Source: Muribaculaceae bacterium (GTDB taxonomy: Bacteria; Bacteroidota; Bacteroidia; Bacteroidales; Muribaculaceae). Taken from it: a DNA stretch of 64,000 bases. The notes beneath the pieces are model-generated. The model saw only the letters and a list, made by a program, of their open reading frames with translations. It searched no databases and was not told where the DNA came from. The position numbers were made by a program, and so were the translations under genes. Position 1 is the stretch's first letter. Each line of letters opens with the position of its first letter. The stretch spans positions 114,461 to 178,460 of the forward strand of contig JAFYYG010000042.1 of the NCBI GenBank assembly GCA_017557625.1, in the 5' to 3' direction. Shown piece after piece: positions 26,428 through 35,907 of the stretch.

Positions 26428-28005
26428 TTAGTTCACAACCACCTCCATTGGCGATATTTCTCTTGTCACTCCATCAGGGCCTGTGGCTTTGATGCGAGTG
26501 ATAAAGAATCGTGTGCCTCGCTTCATGCGGCGGAAGCTGGTTTTTTGTCTCTCAGAAAATGCATTGCCCTGCGAAATTTCGGGAATTGCTTCACCCATAG
26601 AGCCAAATGTGAGGGTCTCAAAGCTTACAACAGTAAACTCTATATCGAGCAGACCATCATCAATGGCAGCATGCAGGTTGTTAACACCAAGCAGAGTTCC
26701 TTTTGCAATGGGTTTGCCGCCCTTGTAACGGGTATCTCCGCCCAAGTTGATATATGCCGTTGGATCAGGAAGCTTGCGCGCTTTGAATGTAAATGTTCCT
26801 ACATTTGACCTCACCCCATCGACTTCAACTGATACTGAGATGTCGCAATTCACTCCAACTTGTGATGGTCGCGCTATCCATCCGTCGCCACTCTTGGTGA
26901 GAGTTCCGTTGGTCATCGTGGCGCTCACCGTGCCATTATCAATACCTGGGACTGAGATAGAAACAGGGTTGTCGATACCAGTGTAGAACACATTCATCAT
27001 AGTTGCGCTCACCGTAGCAACGGGGTCGATAACGGTGTAACTCGACTTAAAATCACGCTTTATGAGTTGGCCGTCTTGTCCAATCACCTCGATATAACCC
27101 GAGTAGTCGAATGTTCCCGACTGACTAGTGGAAACCTCATAGAGGCCCTTGTTGTTGCTCAGTCGCGAGCCGTTGATATACACCACTGGTCGCTGTGTTG
27201 AGTCGATGGCGGCGAGCACAATCTGCGACTGGTATTTAGAGCCACGCATCACTACTCTTGACTGTGGAATGACAAATGCATTGACCCAGTTGACTTTGAG
27301 TTCACTCAAGTCTTCCACATTAGTGAGCGTGAGCAGGTGGTTAAGTACCTCACCCTCGGCATAGCGCACATCGTTCTGCAATTTGCTCAGCAGCGAGATG
27401 GCTGCCACAGTGGGCATATTCTCAAACATCGATTCTTCCCAACTCTTCTTGTTGCTGATGTCGGCGTTAACCTTGAAAGGCTCGGTAGAGAGTGCCTGCT
27501 CAATGTTGCGCAACTTTTCGGGATCATCTACAAATTTAGAGATGTAGTTCTTGAAGCGGTTGATGCGATTGCGCAAATCTTCCCCCCGCTTAGTGTCGGG
27601 AGAGAGCATCACAATAGTGGCGGCATCGAGGTTGTCTCGGTTCTTGATGTGATCCACGTCACCTGTTGGACCATCAGCCTCCTTGACAATCATCATTTTC
27701 AGCTCATCAATGTAGTCATAAAGGCTGTCGGTGACATTCCTCACCTCGTTACCAGAGTTGATCAGAGGCAGACCGTGTTCTGGGTCTTCATTATAAAAAG
27801 CCTGGAGTTGAGCCATTATCTGCATGTTGCGCGCGGTGATGGTGCGGTTAGAGCGCTTCAAGCCTTCTTCCACTTGGCTGAAGCCATTGAGCACATCGTT
27901 AGACACATTGAGCGCAAGCATGGCCGTCAAGACGATATACATAAGGTTTATCATCTTTTGGCGTGGCGACATTTTCGCCAGTGACTGATTTTTTCCAGTA
28001 GCCAT
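26428..28005 (-). CDS. gldM: gliding motility/T9SS motor protein GldM (PorM)
   Basis: GldM forms the periplasmic shaft of the T9SS rotary motor. The 525-residue protein has the expected short cytoplasmic N-terminus (NQSLAKMSPRQKMINLMY), one transmembrane helix (about 20-40, VLTAMLALNVSNDVL), and a long periplasmic part of several beta-rich domains that reaches GldK/GldN. The C-terminal domain keeps KARKLPDPTAYINLGGDTRY near residue 408 and the end EISPMEVVV. The helix of GldM packs with the GldL helices in the proton-driven motor. It starts 15 bases after the gldL stop. Confidence 0.95.
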   Translation of the reverse strand: MATGKNQSLAKMSPRQKMINLMYIVLTAMLALNVSNDVLNGFSQVEEGLKRSNRTITARNMQIMAQLQAFYNEDPEHGLPLINSGNEVRNVTDSLYDYIDELKMMIVKEADGPTGDVDHIKNRDNLDAATIVMLSPDTKRGEDLRNRINRFKNYISKFVDDPEKLRNIEQALSTEPFKVNADISNKKSWEESMFENMPTVAAISLLSKLQNDVRYAEGEVLNHLLTLTNVEDLSELKVNWVNAFVIPQSRVVMRGSKYQSQIVLAAIDSTQRPVVYINGSRLSNNKGLYEVSTSQSGTFDYSGYIEVIGQDGQLIKRDFKSSYTVIDPVATVSATMMNVFYTGIDNPVSISVPGIDNGTVSATMTNGTLTKSGDGWIARPSQVGVNCDISVSVEVDGVRSNVGTFTFKARKLPDPTAYINLGGDTRYKGGKPIAKGTLLGVNNLHAAIDDGLLDIEFTVVSFETLTFGSMGEAIPEISQGNAFSERQKTSFRRMKRGTRFFITRIKATGPDGVTREISPMEVVVN

Positions 28006-28020
28006 TTGCTAAAAACTATA

Positions 28021-29187
28021 TTATTCTACATTATTGTTGGCATACAAGCCGTTAGTGTCGTCGGGTTGAGACATTTGAGGCAAATTGCCAGGCATAGGAG
28101 GCATGGCACCTGGCATAGGCTGGTACATATTAACCGTCATGGCCTTAATCATCTTCTCATATACCGAGTTGAGCTGCTTCATGTAGTGTGCCATCTTCTC
28201 GGTCTCATCGCAATAGCGTGCGCTCTCGGCTGCCGACTTCTCATACATATCGCGAATATCCTTCAGACCAGTGTTCACACGGTCGATGCTGTCGAGCTGT
28301 GACGAGATGCTCTTGAGCTGTATCTCATAGATAGTATTTAGCCCGGTAACATTGCGGTTGAGGGCTTCCATCTGCTCAACATAACCAGTGGTGTTCTCCG
28401 ATATATTCTGGCTGTTGCTGGTGATAGCCTCATAGCTGCCAAGAAGTTGCTGCTGCACCTCATTGAGGGCGGTAGTGGTCTCGCCCAGGCGTTGCATCTG
28501 CTCACTGATAGTTGCCATCTGGCTCAAGTATTGCTGAGTGGCCTCGGTGAGCTCTGCCATCTTCGAGAGTTGGTCGCTGGCAGCGTTCATGCGGGCGATG
28601 CTCTCGCTCAACGACTGTGTCTCTTCCTCGGTGAGTTGAATACCTTGTGGTAATCCCATCACGGCTTTCACATCTTCCTGAGTCATAGAGGCGATAGCAT
28701 CGGCGACCTCAGGACTTGCCACAACTGCAGGAGCGCCATCACTTGGCAACTCATTCACACTGATAGCTGTGCCTGGCGCGGGTACAGAGACTTGAGTGCC
28801 ACTTCCCGCGGCACTGATTTTTATCTCAGCTCCCTCAGAGTCACCTGCTGCACCGCTAATGTCGCCAGTTATGGTGACGTTTCCACCTGTTCCACCAGCA
28901 AATGCTGGACGGTCTTCTGGGTCACCAGTGTCGAGTATTGGGAATACATCCTCCCAATGATACTCTTTTTCGGGGCGTTCAAATGCTGTGATGATAAACA
29001 TAAGCACCTCTGTACCCATACCGATTGTCAAGAGAAAGTTACCCCACGGCATGTGCAAGATTTTGAAAAGCGCACCCCAGATTACGATAGCTGCACCGAT
29101 ACTATAAGCGAAGTTGAAAAAGCGCTGGGTTATCATCTGCCTTTTCCTCTTGCGCTGTAATTTTAAAGTTTTCTTGTCAGTAGCCAT
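28021..29187 (-). CDS. gldL: gliding motility/T9SS motor protein GldL (PorL)
   Basis: GldL is the inner-membrane stator of the T9SS motor. Two membrane helices (about 25-75) carry the features of the family: FAYSIGAAIVIWGALFKILH and a second helix with a buried glutamate, GMGTEVLMFIITAFE, thought to take part in proton flow. The cytoplasmic part (about 80-388) contains an Ala/Gly/Pro-rich linker (residues 90-170) and then a long coiled-coil region rich in Met, Gln and Ser. At 388 residues it is long for the family, mostly because of the linker. Confidence 0.94.
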   Translation of the reverse strand: MATDKKTLKLQRKRKRQMITQRFFNFAYSIGAAIVIWGALFKILHMPWGNFLLTIGMGTEVLMFIITAFERPEKEYHWEDVFPILDTGDPEDRPAFAGGTGGNVTITGDISGAAGDSEGAEIKISAAGSGTQVSVPAPGTAISVNELPSDGAPAVVASPEVADAIASMTQEDVKAVMGLPQGIQLTEEETQSLSESIARMNAASDQLSKMAELTEATQQYLSQMATISEQMQRLGETTTALNEVQQQLLGSYEAITSNSQNISENTTGYVEQMEALNRNVTGLNTIYEIQLKSISSQLDSIDRVNTGLKDIRDMYEKSAAESARYCDETEKMAHYMKQLNSVYEKMIKAMTVNMYQPMPGAMPPMPGNLPQMSQPDDTNGLYANNNVE

Positions 29188-29220
29188 ATATTTGCTATTA
29201 TGAGTTATTGTCGTTGAGTT

Positions 29221-30666
29221 TTAGTCGCAGCAGTTATTTTTACGTTTCGACTTCACATATCCTACCTTTGTCCTCACGCAGCGGAAGCCAATGTAGGAGC
29301 GTTGCTCGTTCTGGTATTCCCACATGCGGATATCGCTTCGTATGTTGTGCGCCACGTCTTTCCACGATCCACCACGCACAATTTTGCGCGACATCTTGTA
29401 GGGGTCTTCCTTCGCCACGTTGTAGCGGTATTCAGGGTTGAGGTCGTTGGTCATGCGGTCGATACTCTCGGTGTAGCTCGTTGAGGTCCATTCGCTCACA
29501 TTACCTGCCATGTCAAATAGTCCGTTGTCGTTGGGCTCATAAGTCCCAACGGGCGACGTTATGATGCTACCGTCCCGCACATAGTTGCCTTCGTTAGGTT
29601 TAAAGTTCGCATAGAAGCACCCCTCATCCTCAGTGAGCGGTATGTTGCCGTCCCACGGGTATATGTTCTCATTCTTACCGGCACGAGCGGCAAACTCCCA
29701 TTCAGCCTCGGTGGGCAGGCGGAAAGGCTCGATATATACGCCCTCCTTACCTAGAGACTTCTTCAAGAACTCAGTGCGCCAGTGGCAGAACGCGTTGGCC
29801 TGTTCCCAGCTCACACCCACTACGGGATGATTATTGAAGTTGCCGTTGGCGAAATACATGCGCACATAAGGTTCATTGTAGCTGTTCTCAAAATCGTTAA
29901 TCCAGCAAGTGGTATCGGGGAAGATATTTACAATATATGTGTTTACGAAATCATACTCACTCTGCAACGGACGGGTGATGGTCTGACGGATGATGCGGCC
30001 ATCGTCATCGACAAAAGCGGTGTCTTTGCTGATAGTGGGGTTGGTAGTGGGCACTGCATGATCAGTGTTGTAGTCGCGGGTAGTCGGGTCAAAGCGGTTG
30101 CGGCGCTTGGCGGCCTCGGTAAGATTATACACCTCATATCGGTAGTTCATCTGACGAGGATCAAGTTCCTTCTTTCCAGTAATGGGGTTGGTGCGGTAAA
30201 CGCTCTCAATGGCTCGCTCTTCATCCTCACTGGGGTTCTTCCAGGGGATGTTGCGGTTCCAGTTGAGGTGGGGCTTGATAGGATTGCCCTCTTTGTCCTC
30301 CTCAATCTTAAACTCCTCGTTGCCTCCGAAAGCGGGGTCGGCAAGACGCTCGCGGATGATAGAGTCGCGCACCCAATACACAAACTGCTTGTATTTGCTG
30401 TTGGTGACCTCATTCTCGTCCATCCAGAAGGCATCAACGCTCACGCCTCTTGCTGTGGAATCAATGCCCCACAGAGAGTCGCGCATAGCAGGACCTTCTT
30501 TCATTGAGCCACAGTCGATGAGCACCATGCCATAAGGTGTGGGCTCATTGAAGGTAATGGCTCCCACACCGGTCACCTCACCTCCACCGCTGTTGATAGA
30601 CTTACGAACTCCGCTGCAAGATGCCAGCACTACTATCGTAAAGAAAAAAATCAATAACTTTTTCAT
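29221..30666 (-). CDS. gldK: gliding motility/T9SS lipoprotein GldK (PorK)
   Basis: GldK/PorK is an outer-membrane lipoprotein that forms the large periplasmic T9SS ring with GldN. The 481-residue protein has a lipobox VLASC (Cys near 17) and a formylglycine-generating-enzyme-like fold: MVLIDCGSMKEGP near residue 47, WMDENEVTNSKYKQFVYWVR near residue 80, FRLPTEAEWEFAARAG near residue 320, MAGNVSEWTS near residue 385, and RGGSWKD near residue 435. It shares this fold with the SUMF1 proteins at 2049 and 42046 in this window but carries the long insert typical of GldK. It starts the gld part of the operon, 60 bases after porP. Confidence 0.95.
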   Translation of the reverse strand: MKKLLIFFFTIVVLASCSGVRKSINSGGGEVTGVGAITFNEPTPYGMVLIDCGSMKEGPAMRDSLWGIDSTARGVSVDAFWMDENEVTNSKYKQFVYWVRDSIIRERLADPAFGGNEEFKIEEDKEGNPIKPHLNWNRNIPWKNPSEDEERAIESVYRTNPITGKKELDPRQMNYRYEVYNLTEAAKRRNRFDPTTRDYNTDHAVPTTNPTISKDTAFVDDDGRIIRQTITRPLQSEYDFVNTYIVNIFPDTTCWINDFENSYNEPYVRMYFANGNFNNHPVVGVSWEQANAFCHWRTEFLKKSLGKEGVYIEPFRLPTEAEWEFAARAGKNENIYPWDGNIPLTEDEGCFYANFKPNEGNYVRDGSIITSPVGTYEPNDNGLFDMAGNVSEWTSTSYTESIDRMTNDLNPEYRYNVAKEDPYKMSRKIVRGGSWKDVAHNIRSDIRMWEYQNEQRSYIGFRCVRTKVGYVKSKRKNNCCD

Positions 30667-30725
30667 ATATACTAAAAGAATATGTTAGCTCTTTATCTGT
30701 TGTTTATCAATTTCACACTTGAACA

Positions 30726-31706
30726 TCACATAATGCGTATGCTCTTGTGCTTGTTTTTGTTCACCTCGCCCAGGTTAAGCTTCACATTGTAGTTCAAAAA
30801 CAGCTCATGGCTGCCATGAGTGGCCTTGTTCATCGCCGAAATGGGGAAATCGTAGGCATAACCCACAAACACATTCTTGAACTCGGCTCCAAACATAGCG
30901 CACACAGCATCTTTATGCCTATAGGCAACACCCGCCGAAATGAACTTGTTGTAGCGAAAACGCGCCGTAGCCTCATATTGCCAGAACTTCGTGTCGGTCT
31001 TCACCATTATCGAGGGCTGTATTTCAATTAACGTATTTTTAATAGGAATATTGCTACCTGCCATCAAATAAAAGTTGCGGCCCGTCTCGAACTGATATAA
31101 ATCCTCCTCGTTTTCGCCGGCTTTCATATTGATTGTTGGAGCGGTGAGGTGAGTGCCCGACAGGGCTACCCAGAACCACTTGTGGGTGAATGTAACACCA
31201 GCTGCCACGTCGAGCGCCTTGCCGTTGACCACACCCTTAGGGACAGCATCGTCGGCACTGGTATGATATTGGTCGGCCTCGGGGATTCTAATACTGTCGC
31301 CCTTGAAGGTCTGGTTTATAAGCCCCACTTGGGCTCCCACACTGAGTGTGCCGCCCATCATCTTCTTTTTCCAGGCAATCTGGGCTGCAACGGTCTGCGA
31401 GCTGAAGAGTCCCACGTTCTCCTGCTGAGCCACCAATCCTGTGGCCCAACGTTTATTGAGGAACTTAAACGGCATGTCGGCCATCGCCATGAAGTCCATC
31501 GGGGCGTGCTTCACGCCTATCCACTGCAACTTGCTGCCAGCAGTGATGTGAATGTAATCGACATTGCCTATCGAACTGGGATTGTAATACGACGGCAAAG
31601 CCCAGTATTGGGTGAGCTGCGCATCAATCTGCGCCGCAGCCTTGAAGCCGTTGGCAGCAATCACCAGCGAAACCGTGAGAAGCAATGTCTTGATATATCT
31701 TCGCAT
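30726..31706 (-). CDS. porP: PorP/SprF-family outer-membrane protein
   Basis: PorP/SprF proteins are 14-strand-type outer-membrane barrels that work with the T9SS, anchoring cargo or the GldK/GldN ring. The 326-residue protein has a signal peptide ending GFKAAAQ, then the family opening LTQYWALPSYYNPSSIGN near residue 34 and alternating aromatic strands to the end. It lies directly upstream of gldK, as in P. gingivalis porP-porK-porL-porM-porN. The start of porT's neighbour is 8 bases away, so porT, porP and gldK-N are probably one transcript. Confidence 0.92.
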   Translation of the reverse strand: MRRYIKTLLLTVSLVIAANGFKAAAQIDAQLTQYWALPSYYNPSSIGNVDYIHITAGSKLQWIGVKHAPMDFMAMADMPFKFLNKRWATGLVAQQENVGLFSSQTVAAQIAWKKKMMGGTLSVGAQVGLINQTFKGDSIRIPEADQYHTSADDAVPKGVVNGKALDVAAGVTFTHKWFWVALSGTHLTAPTINMKAGENEEDLYQFETGRNFYLMAGSNIPIKNTLIEIQPSIMVKTDTKFWQYEATARFRYNKFISAGVAYRHKDAVCAMFGAEFKNVFVGYAYDFPISAMNKATHGSHELFLNYNVKLNLGEVNKNKHKSIRIM

Positions 31707-31714
31707 AAACTTTT

Positions 31715-32458
31715 TTATTCAAAATAAAACGTCACAACCACCATGTTGTTCTTGATTTTGCTAACGCTCTTGGTGAAGACCTCCATGGCGGGGTTGTCCT
31801 GAAGATCGGGACGGTTTGTCTCAAGCAGGTTCCTCAAGCCGAAACAGAACTTCACTTCGGGACACAGCTTGAAGAACGGAAGGTAGATGTCGCACCCCAT
31901 ACCCACGGTGAGCATAACGTCAAAGTCCTTGAGACGCAGCTGCTCAGGACGTTCCTTACTCAAATCGTAGAGACCTGTCACACCGGTAGTGACGTAGGGG
32001 CGGACGTTGTGATAACGCTTTGATGAAATTTTCAGGTCGAGAGGCACCACAATGTAAGTGGCCTTAACATTCTGACTCTGCTTGAAAATGGAAGGCTCTA
32101 AGGCATCTTCGGGAGGAGTGGCGTTGTAATACTTCACCACCTTGTTGCCAAAGTACATGCCAGGCGAAAGCCTCACGTTGAAATGCTCCGACAAACGCAA
32201 GTCGGCAAGCACATTTACGCAAAAGCCTGGAGAGTGGTTAGGAATATCGGCAAACCACGACTGCCCGTCCTCGCTGACGTAGCCATTGTTGGTGATTAGC
32301 AGATCCTGAAAATTGCATCCCACCGAGAAGCCGTAGTGTATGCGCTTCATGTCGGCATACTGACGGTTCAAGATTTTGTCATTATCTTGCGCCACAGCTG
32401 CTAAAGACATCAGTAGCAGAGCAAAAAAAGCGATATGTCGGTAGTTGTGAATACTCAT
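31715..32458 (-). CDS. porT: PorT-like outer-membrane beta-barrel protein
   Basis: A 247-residue barrel of the PorT family, required for T9SS secretion in P. gingivalis. It has a signal peptide ending AAVAQ near residue 23, then DNDKILNRQYADMKRIHYGF, a Gly/aromatic-rich first strand with SVGCNFQDLLI, and about eight strands ending in the C-terminal aromatic VVTFYFE. Short porin-like proteins are hard to tell apart by eye; the position 8 bases before porP is the strongest support. In P. gingivalis porT is not next to porP, so this joined layout is worth noting. Confidence 0.8.
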   Translation of the reverse strand: MSIHNYRHIAFFALLLMSLAAVAQDNDKILNRQYADMKRIHYGFSVGCNFQDLLITNNGYVSEDGQSWFADIPNHSPGFCVNVLADLRLSEHFNVRLSPGMYFGNKVVKYYNATPPEDALEPSIFKQSQNVKATYIVVPLDLKISSKRYHNVRPYVTTGVTGLYDLSKERPEQLRLKDFDVMLTVGMGCDIYLPFFKLCPEVKFCFGLRNLLETNRPDLQDNPAMEVFTKSVSKIKNNMVVVTFYFE

Positions 32459-32580
32459 TTACCTTATAATAACGCAGTTTTTGCACTCTTATTGCAAATT
32501 ATGCGGTTTTTGAGCACCATCTGCATTTCTTTTAAGGAAAAATACACTTCACAAAACACAAAACAATCAGCAATTCCGCA

Positions 32581-33594
32581 TTATGCAGTGGGAATTAAGC
32601 ATTTCATAAGCCTATTCACCAACCAAGCAGTGAGGATAAGCAACGGCAGGGTGCAGATGAAGCTGTAGCCGTAAATGAGAATGCCGAAATGTCCGAAAAA
32701 CGGTGCCACAACATAGCAGAACGCATTGTTGACAAACTTCTGCAAAAGATAAACCTCAAAACTGATGCCTCCGAGCCACAGCAGAGGCTTAATGCTTAGA
32801 AACTTGCCCACCAAGCCTTCTTTGCCGTTAAGTATGGTACACGTCACAAGCAGCAACGACACGGGAAGCCACCACAGCACCGAATGTTCTAACTGCTCTG
32901 AAACAACACTGCCATTAGAATGGATTATGATAAAAGCGGCAAGCACCATAAGCGGCACCACCTCATGTGCTGTGGCTTGGGCAGCAGAAATGCGGCGAGG
33001 CATGATTCTATCCCTCAGCGTGATGCCAAGCAACATTCCCAGTGTATAATCCACCAAGCGAGTAACAGGACACACATATAGGTAACTGTGCCAATGCTCA
33101 TCGGCGACAAGATTAACGACAATTACTGCCACACAGGCGGCAATTACCACTTGAAATGCTATCTTAAGGCCCATACGGTTGAAGAACTTTAGCATCAGCG
33201 GTGTGGCGATGACACAAAACATCAGCGAACTCAAGAACCACGAGTGGATGCTGTAGTTATAAAAAACCGCTTCACTTGGCACCCACGACTGCAGCAACAG
33301 CACGTGGAGCGGCAAATCCCAACCATAGTGGAACTTATGCATCAGTGCCATATCAAATACAATCATTGCTGCAAGCACAAACCAATGAAGAGGGAAAATG
33401 CGACTCAACCGACGCCAATAGAACTGCTTGCACGATTTTATCTCGCTGTGCCTATAAGCAACCAAGAATCCGCTAAGCATGAAAAAGAACGTCACTCCAG
33501 CATAGGTCATCTGGTCAAACTCATGCATTGCAAAGTGGTAACACACGATGCAAACGGCAAAAATGCCACGCCATGAGGTGAGTGTCTTAATCAT
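32581..33594 (-). CDS. acyltransferase-3-family membrane protein
   Basis: A 337-residue, about ten-helix inner-membrane protein of the acyltransferase 3 (OafA/NodX-like) family. It shows LTSWRGIFAVCIVCYHF at residues 5-21 with the conserved R and H, GFLVAYRH near residue 43, and RRLSRIFPLHW near residue 62. These enzymes O-acetylate surface sugars. It lies just after a glycosyltransferase gene on the same strand, which fits surface-polysaccharide or glycolipid decoration (inference). The stop codon lies inside a short CATAATGCGGAAT word shared with 6408-6424 and 23608-23618. Confidence 0.87.
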   Translation of the reverse strand: MIKTLTSWRGIFAVCIVCYHFAMHEFDQMTYAGVTFFFMLSGFLVAYRHSEIKSCKQFYWRRLSRIFPLHWFVLAAMIVFDMALMHKFHYGWDLPLHVLLLQSWVPSEAVFYNYSIHSWFLSSLMFCVIATPLMLKFFNRMGLKIAFQVVIAACVAVIVVNLVADEHWHSYLYVCPVTRLVDYTLGMLLGITLRDRIMPRRISAAQATAHEVVPLMVLAAFIIIHSNGSVVSEQLEHSVLWWLPVSLLLVTCTILNGKEGLVGKFLSIKPLLWLGGISFEVYLLQKFVNNAFCYVVAPFFGHFGILIYGYSFICTLPLLILTAWLVNRLMKCLIPTA

Positions 33595-33597
33595 GAA

Positions 33598-33645
33598 TCT
33601 GATAGAGTTTTCGAGCAGTCGAGTTTTCGAATAATCGAAGCGCTA
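33598..33645. repeat. short-word repeat (TCGAGTTTTCGA)
   Basis: Imperfect GAGTTTTCGAGCAGTCGAGTTTTCGAATAATCGAAG words fill the 48-base gap between the glycosyltransferase stop and the acyltransferase start. Confidence 0.5.
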
Positions 33646-34827
33646 CATAATAGACGTGTAATTGTTCTTCCTCGTGAATAATCCCTTTATCTTGTAGTAG
33701 CAGTTGACGAGCGGCCGCACCAGCACCAGTGCTGGAGTGGAGAAGAACAGCAGCGGCAGGTGCAGAAGATAGCAGTTGCGGAACGTAACGAGCATCGACG
33801 GCAACCAAGTCAACAACAAAATCAGCACAACCATTGCTATAACAGCTATGTTAGTGTAGGCCAAAGCAACAGCCCCAGCAATAGCAGCAAGCCTCAAGTA
33901 ATAGAGCAGCGACATGAACGCCTGAATGTTGAACTGCGACTTGAATTTCACAAAATGTGAAGTGAAGTCACGACGCGACTTTAAAGTACTGAAAGCGTGA
34001 GGCAAATCATCATAGTGCGATGACATAAAACTCGCAGGAAGAATCTCCAGACGCGTGTTATGGGAGCTGGCAATCTCGCTGACGAAAATGTCGTCATCAC
34101 CCCATTTCATGTCGAGGGAGTTAGAGAATCCCTTTTTCTGATAGAACAGTTCCTTGCGGTAGGCAAGATTGTCGCTAGTGCCACGGTAAGGCTTGCCGTT
34201 TATAGCGCTAAGCAACCATTGCATTGATGTTGTCATCTCGTCGAAGATGCGGTAGCTCTTTCCCAAACGATGATCCTCGTTATGAGCAAAATGCGAATAT
34301 CCCAGCACTACATCTATGCCGGGCCCGAAGTTGCGCATCATCGCCATCAGCCAGCGGTCACTATGAACCTGACAGTTGGCATTGGTAGTAAGCACCACCT
34401 CGTGCTGGGCGGCCTTGATGCCTAGCATCACAGCGAGCTTCTTGCGCGAGAGGGAACGTGTCTGGTCGGGGACGGTGACAATCTTCAGGTGGTCGTAATA
34501 GGCCATCATCTCGCCGATCAGGTCTTTTGTGCCATCTACCGAAGCATCATCAAGCACTATCACCTCAAAAGGGGATGAATATTTTTGCTTCATCAGCGTG
34601 GGCAAAAAATTGTTGAGCCACTTCTCGTCATCATTGGCAAACACCAATATCGACACCGACGGCAAGTCCTCGGGAAAGAGGTAGCGGCGAGTGCGCTCAT
34701 CCACCTTCATAAATTTTAATAGTCTCATGCTGCGACGGTTATACCACACCACCCACACCAGTGACAGCAGCAGCGCCACCCCAAGCAGCAACCATATAAT
34801 ATTAGGTATTTCTAGCGAAAAAAACAT
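33643..34827 (-). CDS. family-2 glycosyltransferase with membrane helices
   Basis: A 394-residue protein with an N-terminal helix (about 8-28), a GT-A glycosyltransferase domain, and three C-terminal helices (about 305-375). GT2 signs are VSILVFANDDEKWLNNFLP near residue 54, the nucleotide-binding VLDDASVDGTKD near residue 90, TTNANCQV near residue 147 where most members have DxD, and the acid pair in KWGDDDIFV near residue 240. The variant NAN in place of DxD is odd and could affect metal binding. It probably adds a sugar to a lipid-linked substrate. A -7 box TAACTTTG lies at 34880-34873 on the minus strand. Confidence 0.85.
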   Translation of the reverse strand: MFFSLEIPNIIWLLLGVALLLSLVWVVWYNRRSMRLLKFMKVDERTRRYLFPEDLPSVSILVFANDDEKWLNNFLPTLMKQKYSSPFEVIVLDDASVDGTKDLIGEMMAYYDHLKIVTVPDQTRSLSRKKLAVMLGIKAAQHEVVLTTNANCQVHSDRWLMAMMRNFGPGIDVVLGYSHFAHNEDHRLGKSYRIFDEMTTSMQWLLSAINGKPYRGTSDNLAYRKELFYQKKGFSNSLDMKWGDDDIFVSEIASSHNTRLEILPASFMSSHYDDLPHAFSTLKSRRDFTSHFVKFKSQFNIQAFMSLLYYLRLAAIAGAVALAYTNIAVIAMVVLILLLTWLPSMLVTFRNCYLLHLPLLFFSTPALVLVRPLVNCYYKIKGLFTRKNNYTSIM

Positions 34828-34872
34828 ATCCTAAGTGTATCCTAATTGCAATAGCTTCACAAAAAATTTCTG

Positions 34873-34880
34873 CAAAGTTA
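34873..34880 (-). promoter_or_regulatory. -7 box of the glycosyltransferase gene
   Basis: TAACTTTG on the minus strand lies 46 bases above the start. A CAGTTAACAGGTATCACTCGTTAG repeat (34894-34921) occupies the -33 position. Confidence 0.4.
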
Positions 34881-35054
34881 CATAATAGTTTTCAGTTAAC
34901 AGGTATCACTCGTTAGTTTTTTATTTTTCGCGACAAAACTATATAAAACTTGCGCATGGTCAAGTCCTTGCCAAAATTTATCCTGGCAGGGAAACTTGCC
35001 ACTTTTGTTTTTTGCCATTGCGAATTCTTTGCAATTAATACCAAAGAAACCAAA

Positions 35055-35088
35055 TAATGCCCTCATAGACATAGTTTTGAGGGCATTA
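35055..35088 (-). terminator. terminator of the TlpA-DUF6029-Omp28 operon
   Basis: TAATGCCCTCA (35055-35065) pairs with TGAGGGCATTA (35078-35088) around a 12-base loop; on the minus strand a T-rich stretch (TTTGGTTTCTTTGG) follows. The stem resembles those at 1966 and 25099. Confidence 0.75.
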
Positions 35089-35115
35089 GTTGAAATTAGT
35101 TTAATTCGTGTGCTT

Positions 35116-35907
35116 TTATTCCAGCAAAGGTCTTTGCACCTTCGCTTTTGTCACTTGCAGCACTCCGTTGTCATTATATACGAAGGCCACTACTGAGAGT
35201 TTATTGGGGTTCCAGTCGTTGTTGATGATTATGTAATTGTCTTGTTCAACAATGTAACCCTCATTGACGGTGATGTCGTCGCCCCATTGTCCGTTTACTG
35301 CTATGCGGAACACGTGGCGGTGGGTGTAGTTGTCGTTGCGTGTGCCGTCGCTCAACATCTGGAAAGCGGTGATGCTGTCTTCCACTACCCATAGTTGGAG
35401 CTTGCCCAGTGTGTTGCCATCAACGCCCTTTACCGAAGTATGGATTGACAGTTCGAGGCTGTCGGAGACCGCAGCTTCAAGTTCTATCTCCACAGGCGCG
35501 GTCTTCTGCAACTCTTCCCTGACGAGCGTTCCCCAAGCGGTATATTCGGCAGGAGCGCTACGGTCAATCATACCCACTGGCTGAAACTCCAAGTTCCAAT
35601 GGTTGTAATAGTCATCGCCAATGCTTGTAGCGAGACCGTAGAAGCGGCTGTTGGTGTGGAACCCTAATGGTCCAGAATGTATGCTCACGGCAATGATGGC
35701 ATCGCCATATTGCCCTATCAGTTTCTCGATTTCCTCGGCCGCGTCAGGACAATTAGGGCATCGCTGGCCAGTGAAATCCTCTATCAAGACACAGCGCTCC
35801 ACTGGTGCAGGTTTCACATATATCAGTCGCTCATCCTCGTCGATGTTGCTGCACGCCGTCATCAGCACTGCCGCAAACAAGAATGCTATATAAACCTTGA
35901 TTTTCAT
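35116..35907 (-). CDS. Omp28-related thioredoxin-like lipoprotein
   Basis: A 263-residue lipoprotein (lipobox MTACS, Cys near 19). After about 35 residues comes ERCVLIEDFTGQRCPNCPDA with a CPNC motif near residue 50, in the thioredoxin-like position of Omp28-family proteins. The rest is beta-rich. In P. gingivalis Omp28 is a surface antigen; redox activity of the CxxC is plausible but not shown. Its start overlaps the stop of the DUF6029 gene by ATGA, and that gene overlaps the TlpA-like gene in the same way, so the three are a tightly coupled envelope unit. Confidence 0.85.
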   Translation of the reverse strand: MKIKVYIAFLFAAVLMTACSNIDEDERLIYVKPAPVERCVLIEDFTGQRCPNCPDAAEEIEKLIGQYGDAIIAVSIHSGPLGFHTNSRFYGLATSIGDDYYNHWNLEFQPVGMIDRSAPAEYTAWGTLVREELQKTAPVEIELEAAVSDSLELSIHTSVKGVDGNTLGKLQLWVVEDSITAFQMLSDGTRNDNYTHRHVFRIAVNGQWGDDITVNEGYIVEQDNYIIINNDWNPNKLSVVAFVYNDNGVLQVTKAKVQRPLLE

